From Breviolum minutum Mf 1.05b.01 (taxonomy: Eukaryota > Sar > Dinophyceae > Suessiales > Symbiodiniaceae): a stretch of DNA of 64,000 nucleotides. Both the position numbers and the translations under genes were made by a program. Position 1 is the first letter of the stretch; every line of letters starts with the position of its first letter. Below are positions 1 to 12,415 of this stretch, piece after piece. Location: assembly GCA_000507305.1 (NCBI GenBank), contig DF239543.1, positions 1-64,000 of the forward strand, in the 5' to 3' direction. The notes beneath the pieces are model-generated. The model was given only the letters and a program-made list of their open reading frames with translations. It was not told where the DNA came from and did no database searches.

Positions 1-1119
1 CGCACTCTTTTTGAATTTTGGAAAGTTGAGGCCACTTAGATTATGACAGGCATGTCCACCATTCCGACTTAGTTGAACATGTGCGTATTGATCTCACTTT
101 GCCGATTTCACCAACGTTTCCGAAAGATGTTGTCAATCTTTTCAATATATTTGTTAGGACTGGTTCAAAGTCCAAATGCAAGTGCTGAATTGCATACAAG
201 TGTCCAAACAGCAAAGACTATCCCAAGATTGCATGTCAGACACAGTCACCATGTAGTGGGTAGCAGTTTGCATTGTCAAGAATGTTCAGGAACGACACAA
301 AGATTTAAAATTGAATCAAGTGTTGATCGCATCAGTGAGCAATTTGCTGCCATGGCAAGATTCTGGACATGACAAGACCTTCATGTCATGAGGCCTGTTT
401 GTTTTTTTTTCCTGGCCACTTCTCGGTGTGTTTTCCGGGTTCTTTAACTCCAACCAGGACCTGTCACTTCGCAGAAGTGCTTTGATTGGTGACAGAGACG
501 TGACGGAATTGTCCAATCCTAAGAGGATGGCGTTGGTTTTTGAGGTTCATATTCTAATGGGGATGGATGACATGGAATGATCATTTCGGAATGACTTGAA
601 CATCTTTGTAGAAGAAGATGGCTTTTTGACACACTTGATTTTGAGGCTCCGATCCCTGCCAGAGGTGCCAAAGACAAACAGACTGCACCTTTGTTTCAAT
701 GAGAAGTTTTTGCCACCCTGGCAGGCTGGGACCATACCATCTATCAACTTTTCCAGCATACACTTGGAGGACTTTTGTTAAAAAAAAACCACTTGTGGTG
801 ACCTGAAGTGAGTCTCACCTTTGGTGGTTTCCAAAAAGAAAAAACATTGGCAGGAATGGATGTTACTATTGGGTGCGAGTCATCGACTTAGATCATCATC
901 TGTTGGCGACAAAAAGTCAGACCTCTGCTGAAGACTGGTGTTTTTTTTTTGGCACCTGCTTTTAAGGCCAACATCGCAAACGTGTTCTTCATTTCGTGCA
1001 CTCAGCAGTAGTGAATGGCATATCCAAGTCGCAACAGGCTCCAAGTTTTTCAAGTTTTCCCCACCTTTTCAAGCTGGGAAAATTCTAGGAATTCCTTGTT
1101 GGGTAAGATCCCTCTGGAA

Positions 1120-1222
1120 TGGCAGGAAGTTGGAGCTGCTGTTGGTCTTTTGGGCGATTACCTGGATCTAATTGTGGTGCCAATGGTTTTGCAAAAGCCA
1201 TCACTTCGAGAAGAAGCCCTGC
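1120..1222 (+). CDS. HEAT/ARM-like exon, possibly condensin-type subunit
   Basis: The frame reads GAAVGLLGDYLDLIVVP, then MVLQKPSLREEALQ. The pattern of a hydrophobic helix, a short turn and an 'xxxREEAL' helix start is usual in HEAT repeats, and it recalls the region of condensin G-type subunits where each repeat begins 'S.d..iRe.al.cL'. A second open stretch at about 1290-1391 (GSMGIAQCVESLEAIHRLER and on) and a third at about 1825-1890 (LLMITSALQHDPANALSSLQ) are also helix-like and may be further exons of the same gene. Splice junctions could not be fixed, and no domain-defining motif is complete. Any alpha-solenoid protein would be an equally good reading. Confidence 0.3.
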
Positions 1223-2483
1223 AGTGTCCCTGCAAGCGCTGTAGCAACTCCTTGAAGGTCAGTTTCTTGAGTCTATGGGGTGTCCGTCAAGGGTTCCATG
1301 GGTATTGCGCAGTGTGTTGAGAGTTTAGAGGCAATTCATCGTCTGGAACGGCCTGTGCTTGCCTTGCTGCGAGAGGCCTCACAATGCAAAGATGGATTAA
1401 AATGTAAACTGTTGCTGTTGTTGCTTCGACTCTGTAGCACAAGTTTCGCGCCCGCTCCTTGCTAGCTGTCTCAGGAACGAATGGACAAACAAGCGATTGT
1501 TGCTATCACATAGCCTTGCAACAGAAAACTGGGATGATCTATTTGGACTCAGACCCAAAATACATAGGTGAGAGAAGGACATTGGTGCATACACAGATTG
1601 AATTTGGCAACTTCTTCTTCTTCTTCCAAGTAATTCGCAGCAAGCCTTCACTCGGACGCGGCATCCAGATTGCTCGAAAGCATGGATCAGGACTTGCTTT
1701 ATTGATGACTGTTTCTGGAAGGTCTGGTTTAGTGGTTTTCTTTCCAATGTTGCTGCAGGATCAGAAGCTCATCATTTTCCTGGACAGTTTAGGCCACCCT
1801 CTTGCTTGAGCCAAGCGGTCTTGCTGATGATTACAAGTGCACTGCAACATGATCCAGCGAATGCACTGAGCTCTCTTCAGTGGTTTCCAGTGAAGCAAAG
1901 AACACATTTCACCACATCATATACATTATCTCACTCACTCTGATCCAACAGGGCCAGATGCAGACATTGATTTTGCCAAGCAGATCCTCCAAGCGCATGA
2001 ATGGGATTTGCAGGCTGACTTTTAACATTGAGGCTTCACATTTTTGACACAAACAACTTCACTTTCTTTTTTTTTCTCAACCTTGGGCAGGCAGCTTTGG
2101 AGACAGTCACAGGTGGTGTGTGGATCCTAAGAAACTGAGCAACAAAGAAAAGATTGCTGGAGGAAAATGGAATAGGTGAAAGTTTTCTCTCAGAAACCTA
2201 CCAAACTTGGTGAGTGTTGGAAGCAGTGATAGGTTGTGGTTGCCATTTCCAGAAACTCCCCGTTTTTTTTTGCCCAAGTTGTGACCTCCTAAGGTTGCAG
2301 CACCATCAGCTGAGGCGGCCGCACTTTCATGATTTACTTAATTACTTAGGTCGGAAAAGGTCAAAGTTCTTCAGATGTTTTTTTGTTTTTTGGAAATGGA
2401 TGTTATTCGAGTGATCTGCTTAGTTTATCTTGTTCTTAAAATATTCATTCTATATCCCCATTCATCGGGTGTTTTGTTTGCTT

Positions 2484-2548
2484 TTACAGGGGGCCAAACC
2501 TGACCGATTTGCTGCATCCATTCTGGAGATTTTCAAGTCGACGACTCT
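2484..2548 (+). CDS. short exon-like stretch
   Basis: After a T-rich stretch ending in ACAG, the frame reads GAKPDRFAASILEIFKSTTL. This looks like a single helical exon preceded by a good 3' splice site followed by G. It may continue the helical-repeat gene upstream. No family is recognised. Confidence 0.25.
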
Positions 2549-2774
2549 GTAAGGCCATGGCGAACGAGGAGGTGCGAGCTCCAATTCGAACAGGTGGGGA
2601 AACGATGGAGGAAATTTTTGGTCCAAGGTTCTCATTTCCATTTTTAAATCCCCTGACAATGAACGGCTGGAACCCCCAAAAATGGCTGGTTTGGATCGAT
2701 GTTTTCTCCTTTTCCAAAAAGGGGGGGTATTTTCAGACGTTCGTTTTCCGGGGTGTAATCATTTCTCTAGTCCC

Positions 2775-3330
2775 CTTTTTACCTTATATTTATATATACA
2801 CTTACCAGAACTAGCTACGTTTCTTAGCCTATGTCATATATCATATATTTTATATTTAAATTATATGTCATATATAATGTGTCATATATCATGTACCAAA
2901 GCATATCATTGTCACTATCATGATTCACAGGAACTTTCGTGATTCATTGTCATTATCATTGTCATTGTCGTTGTCATTCTCATTAGCACATGGTACATAT
3001 CAGATCATATCATATAAAATCATATCGCTATCATTATCATTGTCGTTCTTATTCTCATTATCATTATAGTATCATTATAGTTATCATTATCATTATCATT
3101 CTCACATCCTAGCATATCATTTCATAGGATCAGGTCATCTGAGTATATACACTAAGGGTAATGGGCTCAAAAACAGTGAGGGGGCAGGCAATCGTATATA
3201 AAGATCAGAGGACTTTTTAAGGGACAGAAAGTTGAAACCAAGACAAGTGACACAGCGGTCTGCACAGGGGCCACTTTAACATTGCAAAAAGATCAGCTGA
3301 CCAACTCCGACTGAAAAATCTATCATATCA
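2775..3330. repeat. AT-rich stretch with degenerate CATTAT/CATATC minisatellite
   Basis: Many imperfect copies of TCATTA, TCATATA and TTGTCATT run from about 2775 to 3120, followed by plain intergenic or intronic sequence. I see no gene here. Confidence 0.6.
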
Positions 3331-3849
3331 TATCTCTCTCTTTTGACTTTCAAAAGGTAAAGATGTTGTATCAGTTTTGAAAAAATGGAACACCGCCTGC
3401 CTGCTTTATGGACAATTTTTGAAGAAACAACGACTTGACAAAAAAAAACTTCGTTTCCATCGATGGCAGGCTATGTAGACAGATTGATCGACACGAGCCA
3501 TGAGGCTGTGCAAGTTGGGTGAGCGTTTTGTACATCGACCGGATACCAGCGCAATGTGTATCCAAGCGTTTTGTCCTTCTGCACAATGGTGCTGGTTAGA
3601 CTTGGCAAAACATAAGTTGATTGTAGTTGCTTTGTAGCAAGCAATGATGGACGAAGTTAAGCTGGCGGTGCAAATGCGTATATATGTCTCAAACAAAGAG
3701 ATCATCGTCAAACTTTTGAGCTCGTCTTCTTGCAAAGAAACTTGTACCAGGTGATTGAAAGTGACCATTTTATCCCCTGGAGGTCACTCAGCCTCTGAAA
3801 AGGTCACTCAATCATCCCAAAAAGGTCACAAAGACTTGCCAGATAGTGA

Positions 3850-3974
3850 TACTGTTGATGGAAGCAATCCTGCACCACCTGGGATGATCACAAAAACCCT
3901 CTAAATGATGGTGGATAAACACTACCAACCCTCAACTGGCTGGTGAACGCCGGATTTCTGAAGCATCAACAGTA
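3850..3974. mobile_element. Family A inverted-repeat element, copy A1
   Basis: The element begins TACTGTTGATGG and ends with the complementary CATCAACAGTA, with TA at each edge as an apparent target duplication. Inside is the family signature CACCTGGGATG, about 30 bp from the left end. At 125 bp it has no coding capacity. It resembles a Stowaway-type MITE (TA target, inverted ends) and lies just upstream of the exons with ubiquitin-interacting motifs. Confidence 0.75.
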
Positions 3975-4028
3975 TGACAGACAACTTGGGGTCCCTTATC
4001 CATTTTGCGGGTAAACTTGCCACGTCAG

Positions 4029-4381
4029 GAAGACCAGGCCGCGGTCTTGGCGGCTTCGGAATCCTTTGCCATGGAAACGTCTGCGAGGCGCTCTGCAGCA
4101 AATGTCGCTTGGCGGTGTGGCCGACTCATGGCTGGTTGTTGCCTCACCTGGAAGGCAAGATCTTGAAGATGCCCTTCGTGCCAGTGAAGAGGAATTCTTA
4201 CGGCAAGCAGATATCCAGGCATGGTGGGCTATGTGGTGGTATTTCGGTTGCTGAAAAGATTGCGGAGTTCATTAAAACAAGCACCGAAAAATCACACCTG
4301 GTGCCTCGGCATTCTGAAGTTGATCGTTTTTTCCAGGAACAAGCAGCTTTAGCAGCTGCGATGGAGGCATCATACGTGTGA
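4029..4381 (+). CDS. C-terminal exons of a protein with three ubiquitin-interacting motifs
   Basis: Three exons join in frame: 4029-4087, 4155-4206 and 4337-4381, ending in TGA. Each carries one UIM-like helix with the A-x-x-x-S core: EDQAAVLAASESFAMET, QDLEDALRASEEEFLRQ and EQAALAAAMEASYV before the stop. The acidic residues before the hydrophobic and Ala positions fit UIMs, short helices that bind ubiquitin. Both introns start with GC and end with AG followed by G. The intron phases (2 and 0) are what is needed to keep the three motifs in register. The catalytic or N-terminal part is not identified. UIM arrays occur in deubiquitinases such as Josephin proteins, in proteasome receptors and in endocytic adaptors, so the function stays open. 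Confidence 0.65.
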
Positions 4382-4871
4382 ATGCCCAGTTTGTAAATAG
4401 ACAAACAACAAGGATGAAATCAACAGTCAGAACATCCAATACTGTATCTTGGCAAACGTGCAATACTGTAGTTCATGAACCTGATTATTGAAAAGAGATG
4501 GAATTCAATATCAAAAAGGCTTAGCCCTAGAGTTAACCCTTTGTATTCACCTTCATCCAACTTCCTTTGGTTTTGCCTCAATGAATACCTCTACAGAGGT
4601 ACCTGTGGATGCGAGTAGTCCCCAGCCAGCCTTGGCCTCAGCGATTCGAGGAGTTGATAGATCTTGAAAGAGGGGATGGATTTGCAACAAGCCTTGATTT
4701 TCTAATCTAAACCTCTTGAGTTGTTTCGGAAACTTTAGAAATCATGCAGTAGTTAGAAACTCTACGTTATGAACTGATGAACTGGAAAGGACGATCTTCA
4801 GACAGTTCAAAAAGTGCAGTGAATGAGGTGTAGAAAGTCAGATGAACTTCCACTTCTTCGCCGTGGCATTT

Positions 4872-6294
4872 TTTAGGTTCAAATTTTGTTTGCCCCTAGT
4901 CGGCCAGGGCTGAACAGCTGTGTGGCTAGGCAGCAATGGGTAGAGCGGGAAACCGGTGTACTTTGCAGATTGAAAGTCAAGAAGATCAGTTTGACATGGT
5001 TGGACTCAATGTGGTAATTCTGAGGCAAGATGGTGGCCCATTTGAGGAAGAGCCGTAAGATGCACGGCCACAGAAAGAGAGGCAAGGGTCCAGAGTTTAC
5101 TTGAAGAGAGTCACATTTTGTGCAGTTCTTTTGATATTCTGTCAATACATGCGTTGCATGGTTGCTTTGCAAAAGGCCATGGCCGTATCGGAAAGCACCG
5201 CAAGCATCCTGGTGGTTGCGGAAATGCTGGCGGTCAGCACCACCACCGAATCAACTTCGACAAGTGAGCCAGCAGTGGTTGGATTGGTGTGTCACGGTGT
5301 CTTTGACCCAGCAGGTTCAGCAGATACTTCAAGTGTTAGAGAAGTCAATTTCCAGGCCAGCTGTTCCCTTGATGGTTGCTCCAGGTACCATCCTGGTTAC
5401 TTCGGAAAGGCCTCCAAGAATGGATCCTTTCTCACTTTTAGATGCCTTGACCTGCGTGGGAAATGTTGTAGTCGAAGCCAGATTGCTGCAGTTGCATGAC
5501 ACAGGTGGGTATGCGAAACTTTCACTTGATCAAGCACTCCAAAGTCATCCCTATCATCAACGTGGAGCAATTGTGGCCCAGCCCTCGTCCACGACATGCT
5601 TCTCTTGCAATGCCCACATTTCCGATCCAAGTGGCCGCAAGTGTGGTTTGTCCATTCATTGGCACTCAGGTCCCTTGTGTCGGAGAGGACACGCGAGCAC
5701 TACAAGGATCCTGAAGAATGAGACTAATTTTGCAAGATGTGTCCTGAGTCCTGTAGCACCTGTAGCACGTGTAGGAAGACACAGAAAAGCTCCCAAAAAT
5801 GCAACATGCCTCTGTTTGCGGCAGGACAGGACCGACAAGGCCCCAGTGATTGACGTCATGAAAGCTGGCTACATGAAGGCTATGGATGCTGTGGGGATGC
5901 ACTTACTTGCAGAATGAACATATCATTGACTACTGAGAATTTGATCGTGCTGCATGTGTTATTTTCATATAGACGTTTGAGGCATTCGCATGCAGTTCTG
6001 ACCAGAAGAATAGCCCTTTTTGCAAGGTCTGCGGAAAGGGCAAGCTTCCTGAACAGCCTGTGATTGTGAAGGCTCGCTATTTCACCAAGGAGGCTGGGCA
6101 GTGAGCATGTTTTGCTTGATTTGACGCAAGTTCATCAGGAAAGTGATCAACTCAAGAAATGAAGTCAATGTGTTAGGCAGAGGCCAAGATCAAGGAAGCT
6201 GGTGGTGTTTGCGTTCTTTGCGCATGAGTCCGACAAATGACTCTCCTGGCCGGCTGTGTGGTGCAAGCAAAGGAAAAAAGAGACCGCTGCAAAG
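4872..6294. repeat. Tandem duplication, unit 1
   Basis: This unit recurs at 6455-7837. From 5101 to 5890 it matches 6725-7514 with an offset of 1624 bp and about six substitutions in 790 bp. The left parts (4872-5100 versus 6455-6724) are more diverged and differ by insertions. Near the right end unit 1 carries about 80 bp (5936-6011) missing from unit 2. The very high identity of the core means a recent duplication or conversion. Confidence 0.9.
5161..5917 (+). CDS. Cys-containing coding-like stretch in duplicated unit 1
   Basis: No single frame is convincing throughout. One frame reads [19 protein letters not shown]. After about 5300 another frame looks coding ([19 protein letters not shown]). 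Later parts contain paired cysteines ([12 protein letters not shown] at about 5644) and a separate NSPFCKVCGKGKLPEQ at about 6011-6060. FCKVC and VVCP motifs occur in small Nanos-like zinc-finger proteins of protists, but here the order is reversed and the frames are interrupted. The unit may be an intron-containing gene whose joins I could not place, or a degenerate copy. Confidence 0.3.
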
Positions 6295-6454
6295 ATTACA
6301 TGTAGACAGCAGCACGAGACAAACCTTTACAAATCGCCTTACTGTTGACATTTCCTTTCCAGAGCAATTAGCCTTTCTGGTTCAGTGAAGGAGAAATTGA
6401 AATGCGATAGCAAAATTCAAGAGTGAGATGCATGACTCTCCATGTTGGACCGGG

Positions 6455-7837
6455 GCATATTTAGGTTCAAGTTTTGCTTGCCCCCTAGTTGGCCAGGGCT
6501 GCGCAGAACAACTGTGTCGCTGGGCAAGAAGCGATTGTTTGTTGAAGAAGTCTACTATTCGGAGATTGGAGGGCGTGGCGTTGAGCAAGACTTTGTACAG
6601 AGGACGTACTTGACTTGACATGGTTCCACTCAATGCGGTCATTCTGAGGCAAGATGGTGGCCCATTTGAGGAAGAGCCGTAAGATGCACGGCCACAGAAA
6701 GAGAGGCAAGGGTCCAGAGTTTACTTGAAGAGAGTCACATTTTGTGCAGTTCTTTTGATATTCTGTCAATACATGCGTTGCATGGTTGCTTTGCAAAAGG
6801 CCATGGCCGTATCGGAAAGCACCGCAAGCATCCTGGTGGTTGTGGAAATGCTGGCGGTCAGCACCACCACCGAATCAACTTCGACAAGTGAGCCAGCAGT
6901 GGTTGGATTGGTGTGTCACGGTGTCTTTGACCCAGCAGGTTCAGCAGATACTTCAAGTGTTAGAGAAGTCAATTTCCAGGCCAGCTGTTCCCTTGATGGT
7001 TGCTCCAGGTACCATCCTGGTTACTTCGGAAAGGCCTCCAAGAATGGATCCTTTCTCACTTTTAGATGCCTTGACCTGCGTGGGAAATGTTGTAGTCGAA
7101 GCCAGATTGCTGCAGTTGCATGACACAGGTGGGTATGCGAAACTTTCACTTGATCAAGCACTCCAAAGTCATCCCTATCATCAACGTGGAGCAATTGTGG
7201 CCCAGCCCTCGTCCACGACATGCTTCTCTTGCAATGCCCACATTTCCGATCCAAGTGTCCGCAAGTGTGGTTTGTCCATTCATTGGCACTCAGGTCCCTT
7301 GTGTCGGAGAGGACACGCGAGCACTACAAGGATCCTGAAGAATGAGACTAATTTTGCAAGATGTGTCCTGAGTCCTGCAGCACCTGTAGCACCTGTAGGA
7401 AGACACAGAAAAGCTCCCAAAAATGCAACATGCCTCCGTTTGCGGCAGGACAGGACCGACAAGGCCCCAGTGATTGACTTCATGAAAGCTGGCTACATGA
7501 AGGCTATGGATGCTGTGGGGATGCACTTACTTGCAGAATGAACATACCATTGACTAAGAATAGCCCTTTGCAAGGTCTGCGGAAAGGGCAAGCTTCCTGA
7601 ACAGCCTGTGATTGTGAAGGCTCGCTATGCACCAAGGAGGCTGGGCAGTGAGCATGTTTTGCTTGATTTGACGCAAGTTCATCAGGCAAGTGTGTGAACT
7701 CAAGACATGAAGTCAATGTGTTAGGCAGAGGCCAAGATCAAGGAAGCTGGTGGTGTTTGCGTTCTTTGCGCATGAGTCCGACAAATGACTCTCCTGGCCG
7801 GCTGTGTGGTGCAAGCAAAGGAAAAAAAAGAGACTGC
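6455..7837. repeat. Tandem duplication, unit 2
   Basis: This is the second copy of the unit at 4872-6294. It keeps the same open stretches (6785-7541) with a handful of differences: GCGG to GTGG near 6842, a G to T change at 7258, and single changes near 7378, 7392, 7437 and 7479. It lacks the roughly 80 bp present in unit 1 near 5936-6011. The Cys-rich frame reading SPFCKVCG is disturbed at its start by this deletion, where the copies read TAGCCCTTTGCAAGG and TAGCCCTTTTTGCAAGG. Confidence 0.9.
6785..7541 (+). CDS. Cys-containing coding-like stretch in duplicated unit 2
   Basis: This is a near-identical copy of the stretch at 5161-5917. The same frame switch near the [19 protein letters not shown] segment and the same paired cysteines are present. 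Most substitutions are spread through the stretch, which neither supports nor excludes coding constraint. No function is assigned. Confidence 0.3.
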
Positions 7838-7868
7838 CGCCTTTTCTTTTGACTCAGTGATATGTGGA

Positions 7869-7987
7869 TCTTTCCGAAAATAGTGGGTTTTCCCCAAAAA
7901 TCATCCATTGAAAAATCGTGCTTTTCCATTATAAAAACCATCCATTTTGGGGGGGTTTTGGGTTTTTCCCCTATTTTTGGAAAGGCC
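7869..7987. mobile_element. Family B inverted-repeat element, copy B1
   Basis: Left end CTTTCCGAAAATAG and right end CTATTTTTGGAAAGG are complementary. Inside is the family signature AACCATCCATTTTGGGG. The size is about 120 bp and nothing is encoded. It is most similar to copy B5 at 55511-55634. Confidence 0.65.
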
Positions 7988-7989
7988 CA

Positions 7990-10110
7990 GGCCCCACATA
8001 TACGGCCCCACCCACAAAATATACACCTGACGCCACATCCCAGCAGGTTGTTTGAAAACCCTGCAAAATCCTAAGGTCAGTGGCCCCGGGAGGTGCAACA
8101 AGCTGATTTTTGCAGTATAAAAGGTCAAGGTGTTTGCCACAAATTGAGGAAAGGGTGAAGGTGTTTCAGTTTCAGAGTGCTATTTTTTTTGTTACATAAT
8201 TTCTATGTTTTTTTTGGAAGTTTTTTAGTCAGTGTTTTTTGTTTTCCCCCCCCCCCCCCGCAGATCTTGTTTTGTAGCTTTTTTTTCGGCTTCCGTGGCT
8301 TTTGTGCCCTGCTTGGCTGTGTGGCTCTTGCAGCCCTGTCTCAGCTTGTGCGGCGTTGTCCGCTTCTGTGGCTTTTGTGTTTACGACTTTTTGGCTTCTG
8401 GTCCTTTATGCTGACGTAGAATAGTATCTTTTTGTTACTCTGATGTTGTGTGGTTTTTGGCCAAGACATAGTTGATGAAGACAGCAAAATCTAAAGGAAG
8501 AACATTAAGCACCAACAAGCACAATAGCACCAACAAGGACAATTACAAGAGCGAGAACAACAAGAACAACAAGAACTACAATACCAGTAACAGCAACAAC
8601 AACATCAACCCCACAACAAAGGCCGGCATTGTCGTTTATGGACTATACATGAGAACACAGTGGTGGTTTCGCGCCTGACGGGAGGCACTGTGCCCTCTCC
8701 AGAGTATCAACATGCATTCCTCACAGAGCAACAGCAACAGCCACACGATGATGGAGACTTCGAATATTGGATATGTAAAAGATAATCAAATAAGCCCTGG
8801 GGTAAAAGGTAAAGACGTTGCAAAAACACAATGAAATAACATAGGACACGTGAGTGATCAGTGAAGAACGTCGATTGAAACTCGATCGAAGCAAGACCAG
8901 GATATTTGCAAAACAAAAAGAACCCTGCAAGAGCCACTAAAACAACTACTTAAAACAACTAGCACAAACGAAGAGAACCAAGGAAACAGGCAAGAAATGC
9001 GTGACAATTGCAGAACAGGGAAAAACTTTCAAGGAAAATAGAGAAAAACCAGGGATTGAAGGTGAGGTCAAAAACTAGAAAACACCCGTTCAGGCCCCCA
9101 AAAGATGAAAGGAGAACAAAAGGGGACAAAAAATCAAAAATGAACTATGATTAAACAATCAAAAGCATCCCAAATGAATTCCAGGCTCTAAATTTTGAAA
9201 AATTCTTAGCCTCAACATCCAGCCTTGTAGGCGAGCAACACCTTCCTATCCAGAGCCAGGTGCGGCAACTTCACCCATTGGTGTTTCGAAACAGTCTCCA
9301 ACACTGGGAGTGAACGTTTGTTCTTGTTGGAAAAGGTTTGTTCACCCCAAAAACCAACTTCTGGTAGTTTTTTTGTTGTTTATGATGTTCCCGTTTTTTT
9401 TTGGGGGGGGGACGACGAGTTCTTTGTTGGGAAAAAAAAGAAACCTTGCGTGCAAAAAAATCGGCAGGAAACTTTCATGGCAGAGTATCTCCAGGTTGGA
9501 GATTCATTTCAAACCTTGAACAGGAAGGGTGATGCAATGCAGTGAGAACTCGCGAATCTGTGGTGATTTCAACATGGAAATGGTGGACCTTTTGAGTTGC
9601 ATTGAGTTGAGGTGCTGTGCCCGAACTGAATCCCCTCAGGTTGGGGCGGATCAAGAAGGGGCAGAGAACTTCATGGTTTAAGCGATTTCATGGTTTATGA
9701 CTGGCACATGAAAACTTCGAGATATTTAGCTTGTCAGCTTGTTGTTTTCAATGTGCATTTGAAATAAATATATTTCGAATATGTACAGCAAATACATATT
9801 GTAATTGTAGTAGTTTTTGAAGAATGCTGGTCAGGCGATTGAATGGGCAGCCGGCTGCCCCTAGGTGTGCTTGGGTGATTGGAACGGGGGCGGGGGCCAA
9901 GGGTGTTTTTTTGAGCGGCCGCCCTGGTGGTCGATGATCAACGGTGAAGCTATCCAATCTGCTGTTTCACAGCTAGCCACTACTCTTCAACCGTCAATTA
10001 GCAGATCCAATTTGCTGTGAGGCTGGTTGGTGAATCTAGATCGCCTGTGATAGCTCCATTCGCCTCCTCGAAGTTCAGCACTTCGCGGCCAGAGAAGGTC
10101 ACGGTTTCGC
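7990..10110. other. No gene recognised; low-complexity tracts
   Basis: The region contains a poly-C run at 8246-8260, T-rich stretches, and a CAA/AAC-rich run at about 8500-8610 that yields an Asn/Lys-rich open frame without coding character. G- and T-homopolymers occur near 9387-9412. No family-level protein signal is visible. Confidence 0.5.
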
Positions 10111-10114
10111 TAGT

Positions 10115-10233
10115 TACTGTTGATGGTTCAGAAATCCCAAACAACCACCTGGGATGGTCATAAAAACCCTGTAAAATAATGGGGATAAATTACCAACATC
10201 AGCTGGTTAGCCGGATTTCTTCCATCAACAGTA
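10115..10233. mobile_element. Family A inverted-repeat element, copy A2
   Basis: This is an intact element: TACTGTTGATGGTTCAG at the left, CTTCCATCAACAGTA at the right, TA at both edges, and the internal CCACCTGGGATGG signature. Length is 119 bp. Confidence 0.85.
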
Positions 10234-12400
10234 AATGGGAGTGGCTCAACCAAAAAAAAACCAGACCATTGATACAATGTCTTTGGAGGTGTCTGATGAA
10301 ATGCGTGCTGGTAGGCTCGCTGACCGAAAAAACAGCCGGTAGTAGTATTGATTAAGGCAAAGTGCGTTTTGGGCGCAAGCACCTCGTGATTTGAACTGTG
10401 ATTTTCATCACCAATTTCACCTCATTTTCGCAGAGCTCCAGCTTTTGCATGCTTTTGGATCACTTACTTGTAGGGAAGCCAGCAGATTGGAGTCTTTCGA
10501 GGAGAAGGCGGGCTTTTTGTGGTGGAAAAAAAATGAGTGGTTTTTAAAGTCGAAGTCGAAGTCATGATGCCATGTCTGAGGAAAAGCCACGAAAAGCAGC
10601 CAGAACTGCTGAAGAAAGCGAAAAGACGAAGATGCCAAAGTATATCCACAAGGTCTGAGATTCTTAGGATGGACATTTTGGCGACCAAAAAATTGACTGG
10701 AAGAACAGAAAGACACCGAGGCAAAGTACAATTTTTAGATGTAACAACTGTGGATATATAATATACTATATAGATATCATTTTTTCCCCCTTTTTGACAC
10801 ATGACACATGGTTGAAAATTGGTTCCTTAAAAAAAACCCTTGGGATGTTGGGGGGTGGGCGCCCAAGGTAGATATCTCTACCAGCGAAGTTTCACAGAAT
10901 ACTTTGGAAAGGTCATCAGAGGCGAAGGCCGATTGGTGGATTGGAAAGATGCCGTTGATTCCCGTTGATTCCCGTTGATTCCAACATGTTTTGATGTCGG
11001 TGATATCAAAAAAAAGTGCTAAGAAACACGAGGTGCCACGGCAAGGGACTGGCTCCACGGTGTCCGGGGCACTACCAACTGGCAGCATTTCTCATAGCAA
11101 GGCAAGTTCTTCTCAATGCTGAGCCAGAGAGTGTTGTATGGCATCTGTCTAAAATCGGAAGCGTTGACACTTGCAGTCAGGCAAAAAAAGGAATATGTTC
11201 TCCAGTTCCTCGAAGAAGTTGTGATAATTCTCGCTTCGGAAAAATGTGTTCAGATTGCAGGTGGGAGTTCAGCGGCAACCCATTTTTCCGGGGGCCTCTA
11301 GTGGGACAGCCGGCAGAATGCCCCAGAACAAGGTGAGGAAGATTGTGAAGAAAGTTCTACATTGTTGAATGTGCAGCCGTGTCAGAGTTATGCGTGGTGA
11401 TTGTGATAGGTGGAGGTCCCTCGGCAATCAGGAAGCTCCAGTGTCAGCTCTGGGAAGTCTTCCATTGCCGCAAATGGTGCTAGCACCGTCCAGCACAACA
11501 AGGCTGCAACTGTACATCAATTTATATACTCCTCATGCAGAGCCAATTTTCTTGGCGAGTGTTTTATGTCTTGTGATTGGATGACCCTTTTGCATCCTTT
11601 TGTACATTTGAGCAGGGATGGGGCGGGGTAATCAAGTGATGAATCATAGTGACAGACTGACGAGCTCTTACAGAGACTGTGGGGTAGGCGGGGGCCCTGC
11701 GACAACCCACAAGCTCTACAGCATCNCCTTCGGATAGGGATGCCTGGTACCAGAGGTATATGATCCAGTAATGAATGATTAGCCGCTGATGAACTGAGAG
11801 TCTGTCACCGAGACTCGAATGTAGGCGGGGACCGCAAGCTCTACTCCCTCATCTGGTGTGGCAGCTGTAGGCAGCAGCATACCGGACAAGAAGGCACTGG
11901 CTTTCACTGTCACCAGGTGATGAATTACGTAAAGGAGGAACAGCGATGGTGTATCAAATGCAACTGCAGCTTGCAACGATATAGAAGTTTTTCGCTGGAT
12001 TCTCATCAAAAGTGTTTGCAGAGCATTCGTTTAGTAAGAGTGTCCCTAGAACCGTAATGCAGGTGTTCCTGTTCCCAGTTCTTGCCTTCCGTCTTGGAAC
12101 AGGTCAATTCATCTACGCCGGGAACTCTCTCCAGCGCGCCCATGCCAAGCAACCCATTGGCTCAGGCAGGAGTCCCTCAGACATCAGCTGCAGAACTAGG
12201 CAGCCCCGCCACCTGTCTCCAATTTCGCCCAGGGAGATGAGGTTTCAGAAGCAGTCAACAACTTAGTTATCAAAGTGGATTCCATTCTACTTCATTCACC
12301 CTGCAAATCACTTCCAACAAAAACCCCATAGGGTTAATTTTCATCTTACTAGTCTTGTTTCACTGATTTTTGCCCCAAAAATTTCCCACTTTCCCCCAAA
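10234..12400 (+). other. Possible scattered exons, no family recognised
   Basis: Open stretches with splice-like borders include about 11160-11265 (ALTLAVRQKKEYVLQFLEEV) and about 12232-12290 (GDEVSEAVNNLVIKVDS after a CCCAG). A short imperfect repeat with GTAGGCGGGG..CCGCAAGCTCTA occurs at about 11680-11724 and 11822-11850. A single undetermined base lies at 11726. None of these can be assigned. Confidence 0.3.
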
Positions 12401-12415
12401 AGTCAAATTTCCGAG

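Noticed and set aside
3406-3768. 120-codon open frame on the - strand
   Set aside because: Length alone is weak evidence here. No domain is recognised, and all supported genes are on the other strand.
8472-8678. Asn/Lys-rich small protein
   Set aside because: Composition follows a CAA/AAC low-complexity tract. There is no splice context and no family similarity.
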